Below are positions 16,964 through 26,267 of a DNA stretch of 54,664 nt, piece by piece. The stretch comes from Roseospira marina (GTDB taxonomy: Bacteria; Pseudomonadota; Alphaproteobacteria; Rhodospirillales; Rhodospirillaceae). The notes below the pieces were generated by a model. It was not told where the DNA came from, made no database searches, and saw nothing but the letters and a program-made list of their open reading frames with translations. The stretch covers positions 1 to 54,664 of the forward strand of contig NZ_JACIGJ010000019.1 of the NCBI RefSeq assembly GCF_014197855.1, in the 5' to 3' direction. The position numbers were made by a program, and so were the translations under genes. Within the stretch, counting starts at the first letter, position 1; each line of letters opens with the position of its first letter.

Positions 16964-17950
16964 GTGCCGCCCGCCCGTCTGCCGCCTCTGAATGCCTTGC
17001 GCGCCTTTGCCGCCGCCGCCCGCCATCTGTCGTTTACGCGCGCGGCTGAGGACCTGTATGTGACCCAGGCCGCTGTTAGTCATCAGGTCAAGGCCCTGGA
17101 GGATTTCCTGGGCGTGCCGCTGTTTCGCCGGGGCACACGGGCTATTCATCTCACCGAAGCCGGGCAGCGGTATGCGCTGCGCGTTCAGGATGCCTTCCGG
17201 ACTCTTCACGACGCGACGGACGCCCTTCTGGCGCAGGAGGAAAGCGGCCGGCTGACCGTGACGACCATGACCAGCTTCGCCGCCAAGTGGCTGATTCCGC
17301 GCTTGGGCGATTTTCTCTCCGCACATCCGGAGATCGAACTGCGCCTGGAGACCGGCATGGAGGCGGTCGACCTTCAGACCGGTGCGGTCGATGTGGCGTT
17401 GCGCCTGGGGCCGGGTCCGTATCCCAACCTCCACGCCGAGATTCTGTTGCGCGATGAGGTGTTTCCGGTCTGCGCGCCGGCGCTCATGGACGGTCCGTAT
17501 CCGCTGCACACCCCACCCGATCTTGCGCACTATGTGCTGTTGCAGGATGGCGGATTGGACTGGGCGGTCTGGCTCGATGCGGCTGGCCTGCGCGGCCGGT
17601 TTGACCCGTACCGGGGGCCGGGCTTCCTGGATTCGACGATGAGCATTCAGGCCGCCGTGGCCGGCCACGGTGTCCTGTTGGGGCGGACCGTCCTGGTCGC
17701 CGATGAACTGGCGGACGGACGGCTGATCGCGCCCTTCGACTTGGCGATCGAGAGCAACTTTGTCTACTGGTTCCTGTGCCGTCCGGACCGATTGGAAAGC
17801 CCACGTGTTCAGGCGTTCCGGGACTGGGTCCGCCGGCAGACGGCGACCGCCAGCTTGATCCGCCCGGTGTCGCGGATCGTGTCCGCCAAAGAGGCGCCGG
17901 GTGTCGTCTACAACGCGCACACCGGTCGTGTGATAGCCGGAGGCAACTGA
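16964..17950 (+). CDS. LysR-family regulator, GcvA-like
   Basis: A 328-residue transcription factor. Its N-terminal winged helix (about 8-70) includes LNALRAFAAAARHLSFTRAAEDL, YVTQAAVSHQVKALED and LGVPLF. The effector domain (about 95-305) resembles the GcvA/AmpR group (SFAAKWLIPRLGDF, VDVALRLG). GTG at 16964 is chosen because GGAG lies six bases upstream and the family normally starts about ten residues before LNALRAF; GTG at 16952 is possible. No divergently paired gene reveals a target: the ABC fusion is upstream in the same orientation and the next gene is convergent. The inducer is unknown. Confidence 0.88.
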   Translation: MPPARLPPLNALRAFAAAARHLSFTRAAEDLYVTQAAVSHQVKALEDFLGVPLFRRGTRAIHLTEAGQRYALRVQDAFRTLHDATDALLAQEESGRLTVTTMTSFAAKWLIPRLGDFLSAHPEIELRLETGMEAVDLQTGAVDVALRLGPGPYPNLHAEILLRDEVFPVCAPALMDGPYPLHTPPDLAHYVLLQDGGLDWAVWLDAAGLRGRFDPYRGPGFLDSTMSIQAAVAGHGVLLGRTVLVADELADGRLIAPFDLAIESNFVYWFLCRPDRLESPRVQAFRDWVRRQTATASLIRPVSRIVSAKEAPGVVYNAHTGRVIAGGN

Positions 17951-18005
17951 GGGCCCAGCGGGTGATGCTCCCGGTTCCGATGCACCGGTCCCTCCGGTCC
18001 GTGGA

Positions 18006-18233
18006 TCACCGTTCGAAGGGGCCCCAGCGTCGCCGCAAGGAGTGCCGCGCGCAGTCGAGGATCAGCCAAAGTTCGCGCCCCCCCAGCACCTCCGCCCGGG
18101 TCTGCAGGGTGCCGAGAAGGTCCCAGGCTTCGCGGGCCTTGTCGCGGGCGGTGTCGCCGCCGGAAAGATCAATCTCCGATGGGGGGCGCAGGTTCTCGTA
18201 AAACGGGTGGCTAGCGATGTGCGACTCCGACAT
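18006..18233 (-). CDS. Small hypothetical protein
   Basis: A 75-residue acidic/basic protein (MSESHIASHPFYENLRPPSE...). The ATG is preceded by GAGGAA at ideal spacing (GAGGAACACCGCGC-ATG), good evidence that it is translated. It has no signal peptide, membrane segment or metal motif, and the central part is predicted helical by eye. It is convergent with the LysR gene and divergent from the cobN side. No function can be assigned. Confidence 0.6.
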   Translation of the reverse strand: MSESHIASHPFYENLRPPSEIDLSGGDTARDKAREAWDLLGTLQTRAEVLGGRELWLILDCARHSLRRRWGPFER

Positions 18234-18840
18234 GCGCGGTGTTCCTCATGGTAAGCAGACCGACCCCGTATCCTGCGACAGCCGCCCCCACGCGGCGTCC
18301 CCCAACTGGGGGAGGGTAGCCCTTCTTTAAGGGCGTAGGATGCGTTGTACTACTTCTGGCCGTGCCCTGTGAAGCCATATTGTTTTCTGGGAGGACTGCG
18401 CACAGTGGCGGTTTAAGGGTTGCGACGCGGTTCTCTGAGGACACCCAAGGGACGGAACAGCGTGCTCTATCCGTCCGCTTTGCGGACAATATCCAGGCCT
18501 GAGAGGCGGAGCGGGCGTTTCACTCAGGATGATTGCTTTTGGGGTGGTCCTGACGCCACGGACGATGTTTAGGATGCACCGTATAGTCGTTGTCCTGTTC
18601 GCGCTGATGGTGTACCGGGTCCGGGGGTGAGGCGAAACTCGGTATGCGGGTGTCGTATTCATGGGGTTGCGTGGGCCGATCCGTTTAAAACGGTGCGGTC
18701 CCGTATCAAGGGGATCCGCGTTACAGCGGGGGGGCGGCGCGCCAGACGGCGCGGATGCGCATGGTGACGCGCATGGTGACGCGCGTACTGACGACGGGAA
18801 TGCGTGACCCGCGCCCCGGTTGGCCTTACTCTCCGGCCCC
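18234..18840. other. 600-bp intergenic region upstream of cobN
   Basis: No gene supported. It contains two small hairpins near 18298-18334 (CCCCCAACTGGGGG, and GCCCTT-CTTT-AAGGGC) and a 12-bp tandem repeat before cobN. It is the natural place for a cobalamin riboswitch, but I could not find the ordered B12-box elements (see rejected items). A minus-strand GCCACTG near 18404 appears isolated. Confidence 0.45.
18757..18792. repeat. 12-bp tandem repeat before cobN
   Basis: GCGCATGGTGAC occurs twice head to tail, followed by a diverged third unit GCGCGTACTGAC, about 50 bp upstream of the cobN start. It could affect leader RNA length or structure if unstable. Confidence 0.65.
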
Positions 18841-21800
18841 ATGCATTTGCTCGCCGCCACGCCGGGCGTCGTCAGCGATGGCACGGAGGCCGTGGATCTG
18901 GGACAGGATCCGGCCGACATCGTCGTCCTGACCGCCGCCGATACCGAAATCGCCTGCCTGTCCGCCGCGCGCGCGCGCTTGGGCGCGGGAGCGCCCTCCC
19001 TGCGTCTGGCGAATCTGACGCGCCTTGGCCACAATTATTCCGTGGACTTATACGCGGACGCCGTCCTGCGCCATGCCCGCCTGATCGTCGTGCGTCTGCT
19101 GGGTGGGCGGGCGTACTGGTCCTATGGCGTCGAGACCGTGGCCGCGCTGTCGCGCCGCTACGGGGTGCGCGTCGCGCTGTTGCCGGGGGATGCCCATCCG
19201 GACCCCGACCTGACGGAGGCGTCGTCCCTGCCGGCGGCGGAGCTGCATCGCCTGTGGCAATACCTCGTCCACGGCGGTGTGGAGAACGCGCATAACTTCT
19301 TGACCCGTTGCGCGGATCTGCTGGACGCGCCCGGCTTTTCGGACTGGCGGGAGCCGGCGCCGCTGCCCCCGGCCGGTCGGTTGGGCGCGGCCCCCGTGAC
19401 AGACCCAGTCGGGAACCGTCCGGTGGTGGCGCTGGTATTTTACCGCGCGTTGGCCCAGGCCGGGGATCTGGCGGTCATCACCGCCCTGACCGACGCCTTG
19501 CGGGCCGAGGGGCTGGCGGTTCTCCCGGTGTTCGTGACCAGCCTGAAGGACCCGGTCGCGGGGGCTCTGCTGGGTGAACTGCTGGACGAAACGCCGCCTA
19601 ACCTGATCCTGAATCTGACCGGCTTTGCGGTCGCCACCGCGGACCACGCCCGGACCAACCCGTTCGCCGCCCATGATGTGCCGGTGCTGCAGGCCGTGCT
19701 GGCGAGCGGCTCAATGGAGAGCTGGCGGGACGGCACCCACGGCCTGATCGCCCGCGACATCGCCATGTCCGTCACCCTGCCGGAGGTGGACGGGCGGGTG
19801 TTCACCCGCGCGGTGTCGTTCAAGGGCCTGCACCGTTGGGACGCGGACGCCCAGGTGGACGTGACCGGTCATGTGCCGGAGCCGGGCCGCGTCGCCTTCG
19901 TCGCCGCGCTGTGCGCGCGTTGGGTCACCCTGCGGCGGACCGCGCCCGCCGATCGGCGGGTGGCGCTGGTGCTCGCCAACTATCCCAACAAGGACGGTCG
20001 GCTTGGCAACGGCGTCGGGCTCGACACGCCGGCCGGAACGGTGCGGGTGCTGCAGGCGCTGGCGGAGGCCGGCTACACGGTTCGCGACGTTCCGGCCGAC
20101 GGGGCCGCGCTGATGGACCGGCTGCGGGCCGGCCCGACCAATGCGCTGGAGGCACGCTCGGCGCGCGAGGTGCGGGTCGTCCTGCCGCTGGAGACGTACC
20201 AGACCGCGCTCGACCGGCTGCCGAAGACGGCCCGCTTCGATATCACCGCGCGGTGGGGGGAGCCGGCTGAGGACCCTTCGTTCCTGCCGGAGCGGGGCGG
20301 GTTCTCCCTCTCCATGATGATGCTGGGCAACGTGGCCGTTGGGATCCAGCCGGCGCGCGGCTACCACATCGATCCGGTGAGCAGCTACCACGACCCGGCC
20401 CTGATCCCGCCCCACGGCTACCTCGCCGTCTACATCTGGATCCGGGAGGTGTTCGGCGCCCATGCCGTCGTGCACATGGGCAAGCACGGCAATATGGAGT
20501 GGCTGCCCGGCAAGAGTCTGGCGTTGTCCGACGCCTGCTGGCCGGAGGCCGTGTTCGGCCCGCTGCCCCACCTGTATCCGTTCATCGTCAACGATCCGGG
20601 GGAGGGCACGCAGGCCAAACGCCGCGCCCTGGCGGTGATCGTGGACCACCTGACGCCGCCGCTGACCCGGGCGGAAAGCTACGGTCCGTTGCGCGATCTG
20701 GAGCGGCTGGTGGACGAGTACCACGAGGCCGCCGGGGTCGATCCGCGCCGCCTGACCGTGCTGCGCGACGAAATCCTGTCCCTGGCGGAGACGAGCGGAC
20801 TCGCCGCCGACCTCGGTCTCCCGCCACCCCGTGCGGCACGGGCCGACGACGGCGCGGCGGAGGCCTTGGCCGCGCTGGACAATCACCTGTGCGAGCTGAA
20901 GGAGATTCAGATCCGCGACGGCCTGCACATCTTCGGGCGATCGCCGGAGGGGGACCAGCGCACGGATCTGCTGGTGGCGCTGGCCCGCCCCCCCCGTGGC
21001 GATCGGCCCGAGGATGTGTCGCTGACGCGCGCGTTGGCCGATGATCTCGGGCTTGGCTTCGATCCACTGGAGACGCAGGACCTGGGGCGGCCCTGGCCGG
21101 GCCCGCGTCCGTCTGCGCTGGCCGACATCTCGGCGGATTCATGGCGGACGGCCGGCGACACGGTGGAGCGGCTGGAAGGGCTGGCGCGTGCTCTGGTGGC
21201 CGGCACGCGGGAGCCGTATCCGGAGTGGCCCCGCACGGCGGCGGTGCTGGGCGAGGTGCGGGGTGTGCTGGCCCCGGCGGTCGAGGCCTGCGGCACCGCC
21301 GAAATCGGGGGCCTTCTGACCGGTCTGGACGGGCGGTTCGTGCCGCCCGGCCCCTCCGGCGCGCCGACGCGCGGCAAGCCCGACGTGCTGCCGACCGGCC
21401 GCAATTTCTTTTCCGTGGACAGCCGCCGCGTGCCCACGCCGACCGCCTGGGCGCTCGGCTGGCGCTCCGCCACGCTGTTGATCGAGCGCCACGCCATGGA
21501 TCATGGCGATTGGCCCCGGGCGGTGGCGTTGTCGGCCTGGGGCACGGCCAACATGCGCACGGGCGGAGACGACATCGCCCAAGCCCTCGCGCTTATGGGG
21601 GCCCGGCCCCGGTGGGAACCGGCGTCCGGCCGGGTGATCGGGTTCGAGATCCTGCCGCTGTCGGTGCTGGACCGGCCCCGGGTGGACGTCACCCTGCGCA
21701 TCTCGGGCTTTTTCCGCGATGCCTTTCCGGCCCAGGTGGACCTTGTGGATTCGGCCGCGCGCGCCGTCGCCGCGCTGGAGGACGAACCGGCGGACCTCAA

Positions 21801-22578
21801 CCCGCTGGCCGCGCGCGTGCGGGCGGAATCCGCGCGCCTGGAGGGGCAGGGCCTGCCGGCGGAGGACGCCCGCCAGCGCGCCGGGCATCGGGTGTTCGGT
21901 TCTCGCCCCGGGGCGTACGGCGCCGGCCTTCAGGCGCTGATCGACGAGCAGGGCTGGGACACCGATGCGGATCTCGCGGCGGCTTATGTGGCCTGGGGCA
22001 GCTACGCCTATGGCGGCGGCGTGTCCGGGCACAGCGCGCGGGCGCTGCTGGAATCCCGCCTGTCGCAGGTGGACGCGGTGCTGCACAATCAGGACAACCG
22101 CGAGCACGACCTACTGGATTCCGATGACTATTATCAGTTCGAGGGCGGGCTGGCGGCGGCGGTGCGTAGCCTGTCGGGCCAGCAGCCGGCGGTCTATCAC
22201 AGCGACCACAGCCGGCCGGAAAGCCCGCGCGTGCGCACGCTGGATGAGGAGATCGCCCGCGTGGTTCGCGCCCGTGCGGCGAACCCGAAATGGATTCAGG
22301 GGGTTATGCGGCACGGCTACAAGGGCGCGTTCGAGATCGCGGCCACTGTCGATTACCTGTTCGCCTTCGCCGCGACCGCCCGATGCGTGAAAAACCACCA
22401 TTTCGACCTGCTGTTCGACGCCTACCTGGAGGACCCGACGGTGCGGGACTTCATGGCGGGGGTGAACCCGGACGCGCTGCGCGAGATGGCCGCCCGCTTT
22501 CAGGAGGCTCTGGACCGGGGCCTGTGGCAGCCCCGCCGCAACGATACCGGCCCCCGGCTGGGGGCGCTGTTGGGCTGA
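18841..22578 (+). CDS. cobN: Cobaltochelatase large subunit CobN
   Basis: A 1245-residue protein that, with CobS and CobT, inserts cobalt into hydrogenobyrinate a,c-diamide using ATP in aerobic cobalamin synthesis. It begins MHLLAATPGVVSDGTEAVDLGQ, the typical CobN opening. It has the conserved LANYPNKDGRLGNGVGLDTP and VVHMGKHGNMEWLPGKS segments, PFIVNDPGEGTQAKRR, and a C-terminal GVMRHGYKGAFEIAATVDY. Magnesium chelatase BchH is related but differs in these segments and in its opening. The start is ATG 18841 rather than the TTG at 18820, by family comparison. No other cob gene lies in the window, so the chelatase partners are elsewhere. The following methyltransferase-like gene is 97 bp downstream in the same direction. 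Confidence 0.96.
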   Translation: MHLLAATPGVVSDGTEAVDLGQDPADIVVLTAADTEIACLSAARARLGAGAPSLRLANLTRLGHNYSVDLYADAVLRHARLIVVRLLGGRAYWSYGVETVAALSRRYGVRVALLPGDAHPDPDLTEASSLPAAELHRLWQYLVHGGVENAHNFLTRCADLLDAPGFSDWREPAPLPPAGRLGAAPVTDPVGNRPVVALVFYRALAQAGDLAVITALTDALRAEGLAVLPVFVTSLKDPVAGALLGELLDETPPNLILNLTGFAVATADHARTNPFAAHDVPVLQAVLASGSMESWRDGTHGLIARDIAMSVTLPEVDGRVFTRAVSFKGLHRWDADAQVDVTGHVPEPGRVAFVAALCARWVTLRRTAPADRRVALVLANYPNKDGRLGNGVGLDTPAGTVRVLQALAEAGYTVRDVPADGAALMDRLRAGPTNALEARSAREVRVVLPLETYQTALDRLPKTARFDITARWGEPAEDPSFLPERGGFSLSMMMLGNVAVGIQPARGYHIDPVSSYHDPALIPPHGYLAVYIWIREVFGAHAVVHMGKHGNMEWLPGKSLALSDACWPEAVFGPLPHLYPFIVNDPGEGTQAKRRALAVIVDHLTPPLTRAESYGPLRDLERLVDEYHEAAGVDPRRLTVLRDEILSLAETSGLAADLGLPPPRAARADDGAAEALAALDNHLCELKEIQIRDGLHIFGRSPEGDQRTDLLVALARPPRGDRPEDVSLTRALADDLGLGFDPLETQDLGRPWPGPRPSALADISADSWRTAGDTVERLEGLARALVAGTREPYPEWPRTAAVLGEVRGVLAPAVEACGTAEIGGLLTGLDGRFVPPGPSGAPTRGKPDVLPTGRNFFSVDSRRVPTPTAWALGWRSATLLIERHAMDHGDWPRAVALSAWGTANMRTGGDDIAQALALMGARPRWEPASGRVIGFEILPLSVLDRPRVDVTLRISGFFRDAFPAQVDLVDSAARAVAALEDEPADLNPLAARVRAESARLEGQGLPAEDARQRAGHRVFGSRPGAYGAGLQALIDEQGWDTDADLAAAYVAWGSYAYGGGVSGHSARALLESRLSQVDAVLHNQDNREHDLLDSDDYYQFEGGLAAAVRSLSGQQPAVYHSDHSRPESPRVRTLDEEIARVVRARAANPKWIQGVMRHGYKGAFEIAATVDYLFAFAATARCVKNHHFDLLFDAYLEDPTVRDFMAGVNPDALREMAARFQEALDRGLWQPRRNDTGPRLGALLG

Positions 22579-22675
22579 GGCTGCGGTTTTAAGGTGCGGC
22601 GGACCTGCCTTGTCCCCCGCCGGACGGTCCCGTACCGTCGCGTGTTGCGTTGTTCGTTTATCCGAGGACTTCCGT

Positions 22676-24199
22676 ATGGCTCATCCGCGTCCCGTCCGTG
22701 TCATCCAGGCTCGTCCGCCCGGAGTGCCCGGGGCGTCGGCCCTGGACGATCTGGCCTTCATCACGGTGGAGGGCTTGCGTGAGCTGGGGCACCCCGTGGA
22801 GCGGGTGCCGGAGGGCCTGGATCCGGAGGCGTTGAACATCCTCATTGGCGGCCATCTGCTGGAGGGCCATGGGGTCGATGCTGTGCCCGCCGACGTGATC
22901 GTGTACAACGCCGTGCCGGTGCCGCCCGGCGGGCTGGCGGCGCGCTTTCCGGAGTATGCCCGCCTTCTGGCCCGGAATCCGGTTTGGGATGTCAGCCGGA
23001 GCGCTCTGGACGCCCTGTCCGACGCCAGCAGCCGCCCGGCGCCCTCCGCCGACGAGACCCTGGTTTACGTGCCGCCCGGCTGGGTGCCGGCATTGGGGCG
23101 TGTGCCGGTGGCGCGCGCCCAGGACATCGGCATTCTGTTCATCGGGCCGATGGACCGCGCGCGCTGGCGTCTGCTGGCCGATCTGGAGGCGCAGGGCCAG
23201 GAAGTCCGTCATGTCGCGGAGGCCACCGGCTCGAAGCGTGATGGCCTGGTGGCGCGCGCTCGTCTGGTGTTGGATTTGGCGCCGGTGGAGGATCAGATCC
23301 CGGACCCGGCGTGGCTCGTCTACCTGTTGGCCAACCGCAAGGCCGTGCTGGCGGAAGCGACGGTGGAGCTGGAGGACGACGCTGTCCTACGGGGGGGCAT
23401 CCGGTTGGCTCCGTTCGAGGAGTTGGCGCGCGCCTGTCATCGTCTCGGCAACGACGTCGATGGCCGTTTGGCGCTCGGTCAGCGGGGCCTGGACGCCGTG
23501 CGCCGCCGCGATGCCGCCACGGTGCTGAAGCGCGCGCTGGCGCGGTTGCCGGAAACGGCGCGGACGACGGTGGCGCCGCCCGCGCCCAAGCGCAAGGCCA
23601 AGGCACCGCCCCCGCCTACGTTGGGGAACGCGGACAGCGTGCCCACGATCCTGAACCTGAATGGGGGTCGCGATCCCATCGAGGAGGCGGTGAACCTGGA
23701 CGTTCCCGACGCGCGCGGGCCGGTTGGGCTGGCGCCTCCCGACATCATCGCCGACCTCACCGCGCCCGATCTCGTGGGGCGTGTGTTCGACACCACGCGG
23801 TTCGGGCCGGTCGCGCTGGCGCCGTCCGGCTTCGGCCGCATTCTGGCGCCGTGGGTGCTGTCGCGGACCCGGGACCTGACCGCGCTCATGACCACCTGTT
23901 TGACCCTTCTGGCGGAGGACGGGGCACTGGAAATCCTGGTGCCCTACGATCTGTCGCACGGCGCCTGGGCGGATCCGGCCAGTGTGCGCGCCTTCAACGA
24001 GCATGCCTTTACGGCCTTCACCGAAGGGCACGCGGCCATCGGCTGGATGACCGCCCGTTTCCATATGGAAACGCTGGAGTTCGCCTTTACGGCCTTGGGC
24101 GAGCGGCTGGAATCGGAGGGCACCCCGGTCGAGGGCATCCTGGCTACGCCCCGGGCCGTTGATGCCATGCGGGTGGTGCTGCGCAAGCGGGCGCTGTGA
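22676..24199 (+). CDS. Two-part protein with a C-terminal methyltransferase-like domain
   Basis: A 507-residue cytoplasmic protein. The N-terminal half (about 1-290) contains IGILFIGPMDRARW and an alternating strand/helix pattern reminiscent of glycosyltransferase or nucleotide-binding folds, without a firm match. A Pro/Lys/Ala linker (about 295-320) follows. The C-terminal part (about 325-507) resembles class I SAM methyltransferases: ILNLNGGRDPIEEAVNLDV matches the ILNLGCG..P...VNLD motif, then DIIADL, a late acidic helix and EILVPYDLSHGAW followed by DPASVRAFNE. The glycine motif is altered (NGG for GCG), so SAM binding needs confirmation. GAGGA seven bases before the ATG supports the start. 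It lies 97 bp after cobN but need not belong to B12 synthesis; the fold pairing suits surface-glycan modification equally well. Confidence 0.6.
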   Translation: MAHPRPVRVIQARPPGVPGASALDDLAFITVEGLRELGHPVERVPEGLDPEALNILIGGHLLEGHGVDAVPADVIVYNAVPVPPGGLAARFPEYARLLARNPVWDVSRSALDALSDASSRPAPSADETLVYVPPGWVPALGRVPVARAQDIGILFIGPMDRARWRLLADLEAQGQEVRHVAEATGSKRDGLVARARLVLDLAPVEDQIPDPAWLVYLLANRKAVLAEATVELEDDAVLRGGIRLAPFEELARACHRLGNDVDGRLALGQRGLDAVRRRDAATVLKRALARLPETARTTVAPPAPKRKAKAPPPPTLGNADSVPTILNLNGGRDPIEEAVNLDVPDARGPVGLAPPDIIADLTAPDLVGRVFDTTRFGPVALAPSGFGRILAPWVLSRTRDLTALMTTCLTLLAEDGALEILVPYDLSHGAWADPASVRAFNEHAFTAFTEGHAAIGWMTARFHMETLEFAFTALGERLESEGTPVEGILATPRAVDAMRVVLRKRAL

Positions 24200-24220
24200 T
24201 TCGGAGGACGCGGCGCCCGG

Positions 24221-26149
24221 TTACGCCGCCGCCGTCTGTTGGCCGTACTCCGGCACGAGCTCGCGCAGCAGGGCGAGCGCGCGGTCGGTGTCGCCGGTGG
24301 TGCACGCCACTTCCAGCGCGTCGAGGGTCGCGGCGACGCGGGCGTGATCCAGGCGGCGGGGATCGGCGATCAGCACGCCCTCCTGTCCCGTCGGCACCGG
24401 CTTTTCCGCGCCGTGGAAGACTTCCTCGAACAGCTTTTCCCCGGGCCGAGGGCCGGTGAAGACGATGGGGATGTCCTGATCGGGGCGCAGGCCGGCCAAG
24501 CGGATCATCTGTCGCGCCAGATCGACGATGCGCACCGGCTTGCCCATGTCGAGCACGAAAATGCGGCCGCGCCATGCATCGTCCGCCGTGCCCAGGGCCG
24601 CCGCCTGCAACACCAGCTCGACGGCCTCGCGGATGGTCATGAAATAGCGCGTCATGTCCGGATGCGTGACGGTCAGCGGCCCGCCGCGCGCCAACTGGCG
24701 CTGGAACAGCGGCACGACGGAGCCGGTGGAGCCCAGCACGTTGCCGAACCGCACGGTGACGAAATGGGTGCCCGTGGCGACGCCGCGCCCCTTGTCCAGC
24801 ACGTCCAGCGCCTGCCCGTAACACTCGGCCAAGCGCTTGCTGGCGCCCATAATGTTGGTCGGGTTCACCGCCTTGTCGGTGGAGATCATGACCAGCGCCC
24901 GCACGCCATGCGCCCGGCAGGCATCGGCGACGTGCCGACTGCCGACGGCGTTGGTCCACAGGCCCTCGATGGGGTTCATCTCGACCAGCGGCACATGCTT
25001 GAGCGCGGCGGCGTGGAACACGACCTCCGGCTGGGCCTCCGCCATCACCCGGTCGAGCACGCCCCGATCCCGGACGGACGCGACGCGGGCCGCGCGCGTC
25101 AGGTCCGGATGGCGCTCCGCGATCTCCAGGTCGATCGTGTAGAGGGCAAACTCGCTGCTGTCGAGCAGGGTCAGCGACGCTGGGCTGAGGGCGGCGACCT
25201 GTCGTACCAGCTCGGACCCGATCGACCCGCCGGCCCCGGTCACCAGCACGCGGCGCCCGTCGATCAGGGCGGCGATGGCGGCGCGGTCGAGCACCGCCTG
25301 CGGCCGGCCCAGCAGGTCCTCGACCGAGACCGGGCGGACCTCCAGCCGGTCCGTCGTACCCGCGCGCAAATCCGTGGGGCGGGGCAGGCGGGCGAGGGTA
25401 AGGCCCAGGCGGTCGGCCGTGTCCAGCAGGCTCTGGATGTCGGGGCCGGCGAAGTCCTCTTGGGTCAGCACCAGCTTCATCGGCCGCTGGTTGCGCCCGG
25501 ATAGGGTCGCCACGATGTCCTCGACCTGATCCAGCGTGCCCATGACCTCGACGCCGTGGATGTGGCGCCCGACGCGGCTGCGCTTGCGGGTGATGATGCC
25601 CAGGACCCGATAGCTGGCGCCGGGCTGGCGGTGCAGGGAGCGCAGGAAGAGCTCCGCCCCGTCGCCGGCCCCGGCGAGCAGGATCGGAATGGCGTTGGGG
25701 TCGCGCCGCGTCTCGTAGTGGAAATCGAGTCGGCGGTCTTTCAGCACCCGGTAGAGGAACCGGGGGCCGCCCAACAAGGCCATCAGGACGAACCAGTTGA
25801 TGAGAAAGGCGCTGCGCGGCAGATCGTCCAGGCGGGTCGTCAGGAACATCGCCGGCAGGAACAGCAGGATGGTCAGCGTCACCGCCTTGGTGATCGCCAT
25901 CAGATCCCGCATCGAGGCATAGCGCCAGATGCCCTTGTACATGGGCTGATAAAGGAACACCGCCGCCGCGATGCCGGTGAAGACGGCGGTTCCGATCATC
26001 AGGTTTTCGGGGGCGACGTGGTCCTGCCACGCGTCGCCGACGCGCAGATAGATGGACAGCACGAACGACAGGCCCGACATGATGACGTCGTGCATATAGG
26101 CGATTCGGGCACGCGGCGAGGTGCTCAGGAAAGAGGGCAGCAGTCGCAA
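24221..26149 (-). CDS. Membrane-anchored nucleotide-sugar 4,6-dehydratase (CapD/WbpM/FlaA1 family)
   Basis: A 642-residue inner-membrane protein. About four N-terminal membrane segments (about 20-135) are followed by a CoA-binding-like Rossmann region (about 145-280). The catalytic short-chain dehydratase domain (about 300-600) has NAD motif VTGAGGSIGSELV, HAAALKHVPLVE, and catalytic STDKAVNPTNIMGASKR with Met in place of the usual Tyr, as is normal for this family. Known members convert UDP-GlcNAc to a 4-keto-6-deoxy sugar for O-antigen, capsule or glycoprotein glycans. PGEKLFEEV near the C-terminus is also typical. No other glycan genes lie beside it except possibly the convergent methyltransferase-like protein 21 bp away. 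Confidence 0.93.
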   Translation of the reverse strand: MRLLPSFLSTSPRARIAYMHDVIMSGLSFVLSIYLRVGDAWQDHVAPENLMIGTAVFTGIAAAVFLYQPMYKGIWRYASMRDLMAITKAVTLTILLFLPAMFLTTRLDDLPRSAFLINWFVLMALLGGPRFLYRVLKDRRLDFHYETRRDPNAIPILLAGAGDGAELFLRSLHRQPGASYRVLGIITRKRSRVGRHIHGVEVMGTLDQVEDIVATLSGRNQRPMKLVLTQEDFAGPDIQSLLDTADRLGLTLARLPRPTDLRAGTTDRLEVRPVSVEDLLGRPQAVLDRAAIAALIDGRRVLVTGAGGSIGSELVRQVAALSPASLTLLDSSEFALYTIDLEIAERHPDLTRAARVASVRDRGVLDRVMAEAQPEVVFHAAALKHVPLVEMNPIEGLWTNAVGSRHVADACRAHGVRALVMISTDKAVNPTNIMGASKRLAECYGQALDVLDKGRGVATGTHFVTVRFGNVLGSTGSVVPLFQRQLARGGPLTVTHPDMTRYFMTIREAVELVLQAAALGTADDAWRGRIFVLDMGKPVRIVDLARQMIRLAGLRPDQDIPIVFTGPRPGEKLFEEVFHGAEKPVPTGQEGVLIADPRRLDHARVAATLDALEVACTTGDTDRALALLRELVPEYGQQTAAA

Positions 26150-26267
26150 GGCCAGGGTCCGTCGATCAGGTCGGGGGCCGGAGAAACCCCGACGAATAGG
26201 CCATCCCCCGGGGGCAGGCCAGGAAAATCGGCCTCCCCGGGGGACGGGCGTCGCGGTCGGGGCGCCG

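Noticed and set aside
18360-18420. Possible cobalamin riboswitch (GCCACTG on the minus strand, and GCAGGATACGGGG further along it)
   Set aside because: The preceding CCCGCAACTG-type element is absent, the pieces are on the strand opposite cobN, and spacing does not fit the consensus.
26170-26193. GTCGGGG/CCCCGAC hairpin between the AIM24 and dehydratase genes
   Set aside because: Seven-base stem in very GC-rich DNA with no T-run; could occur by chance.
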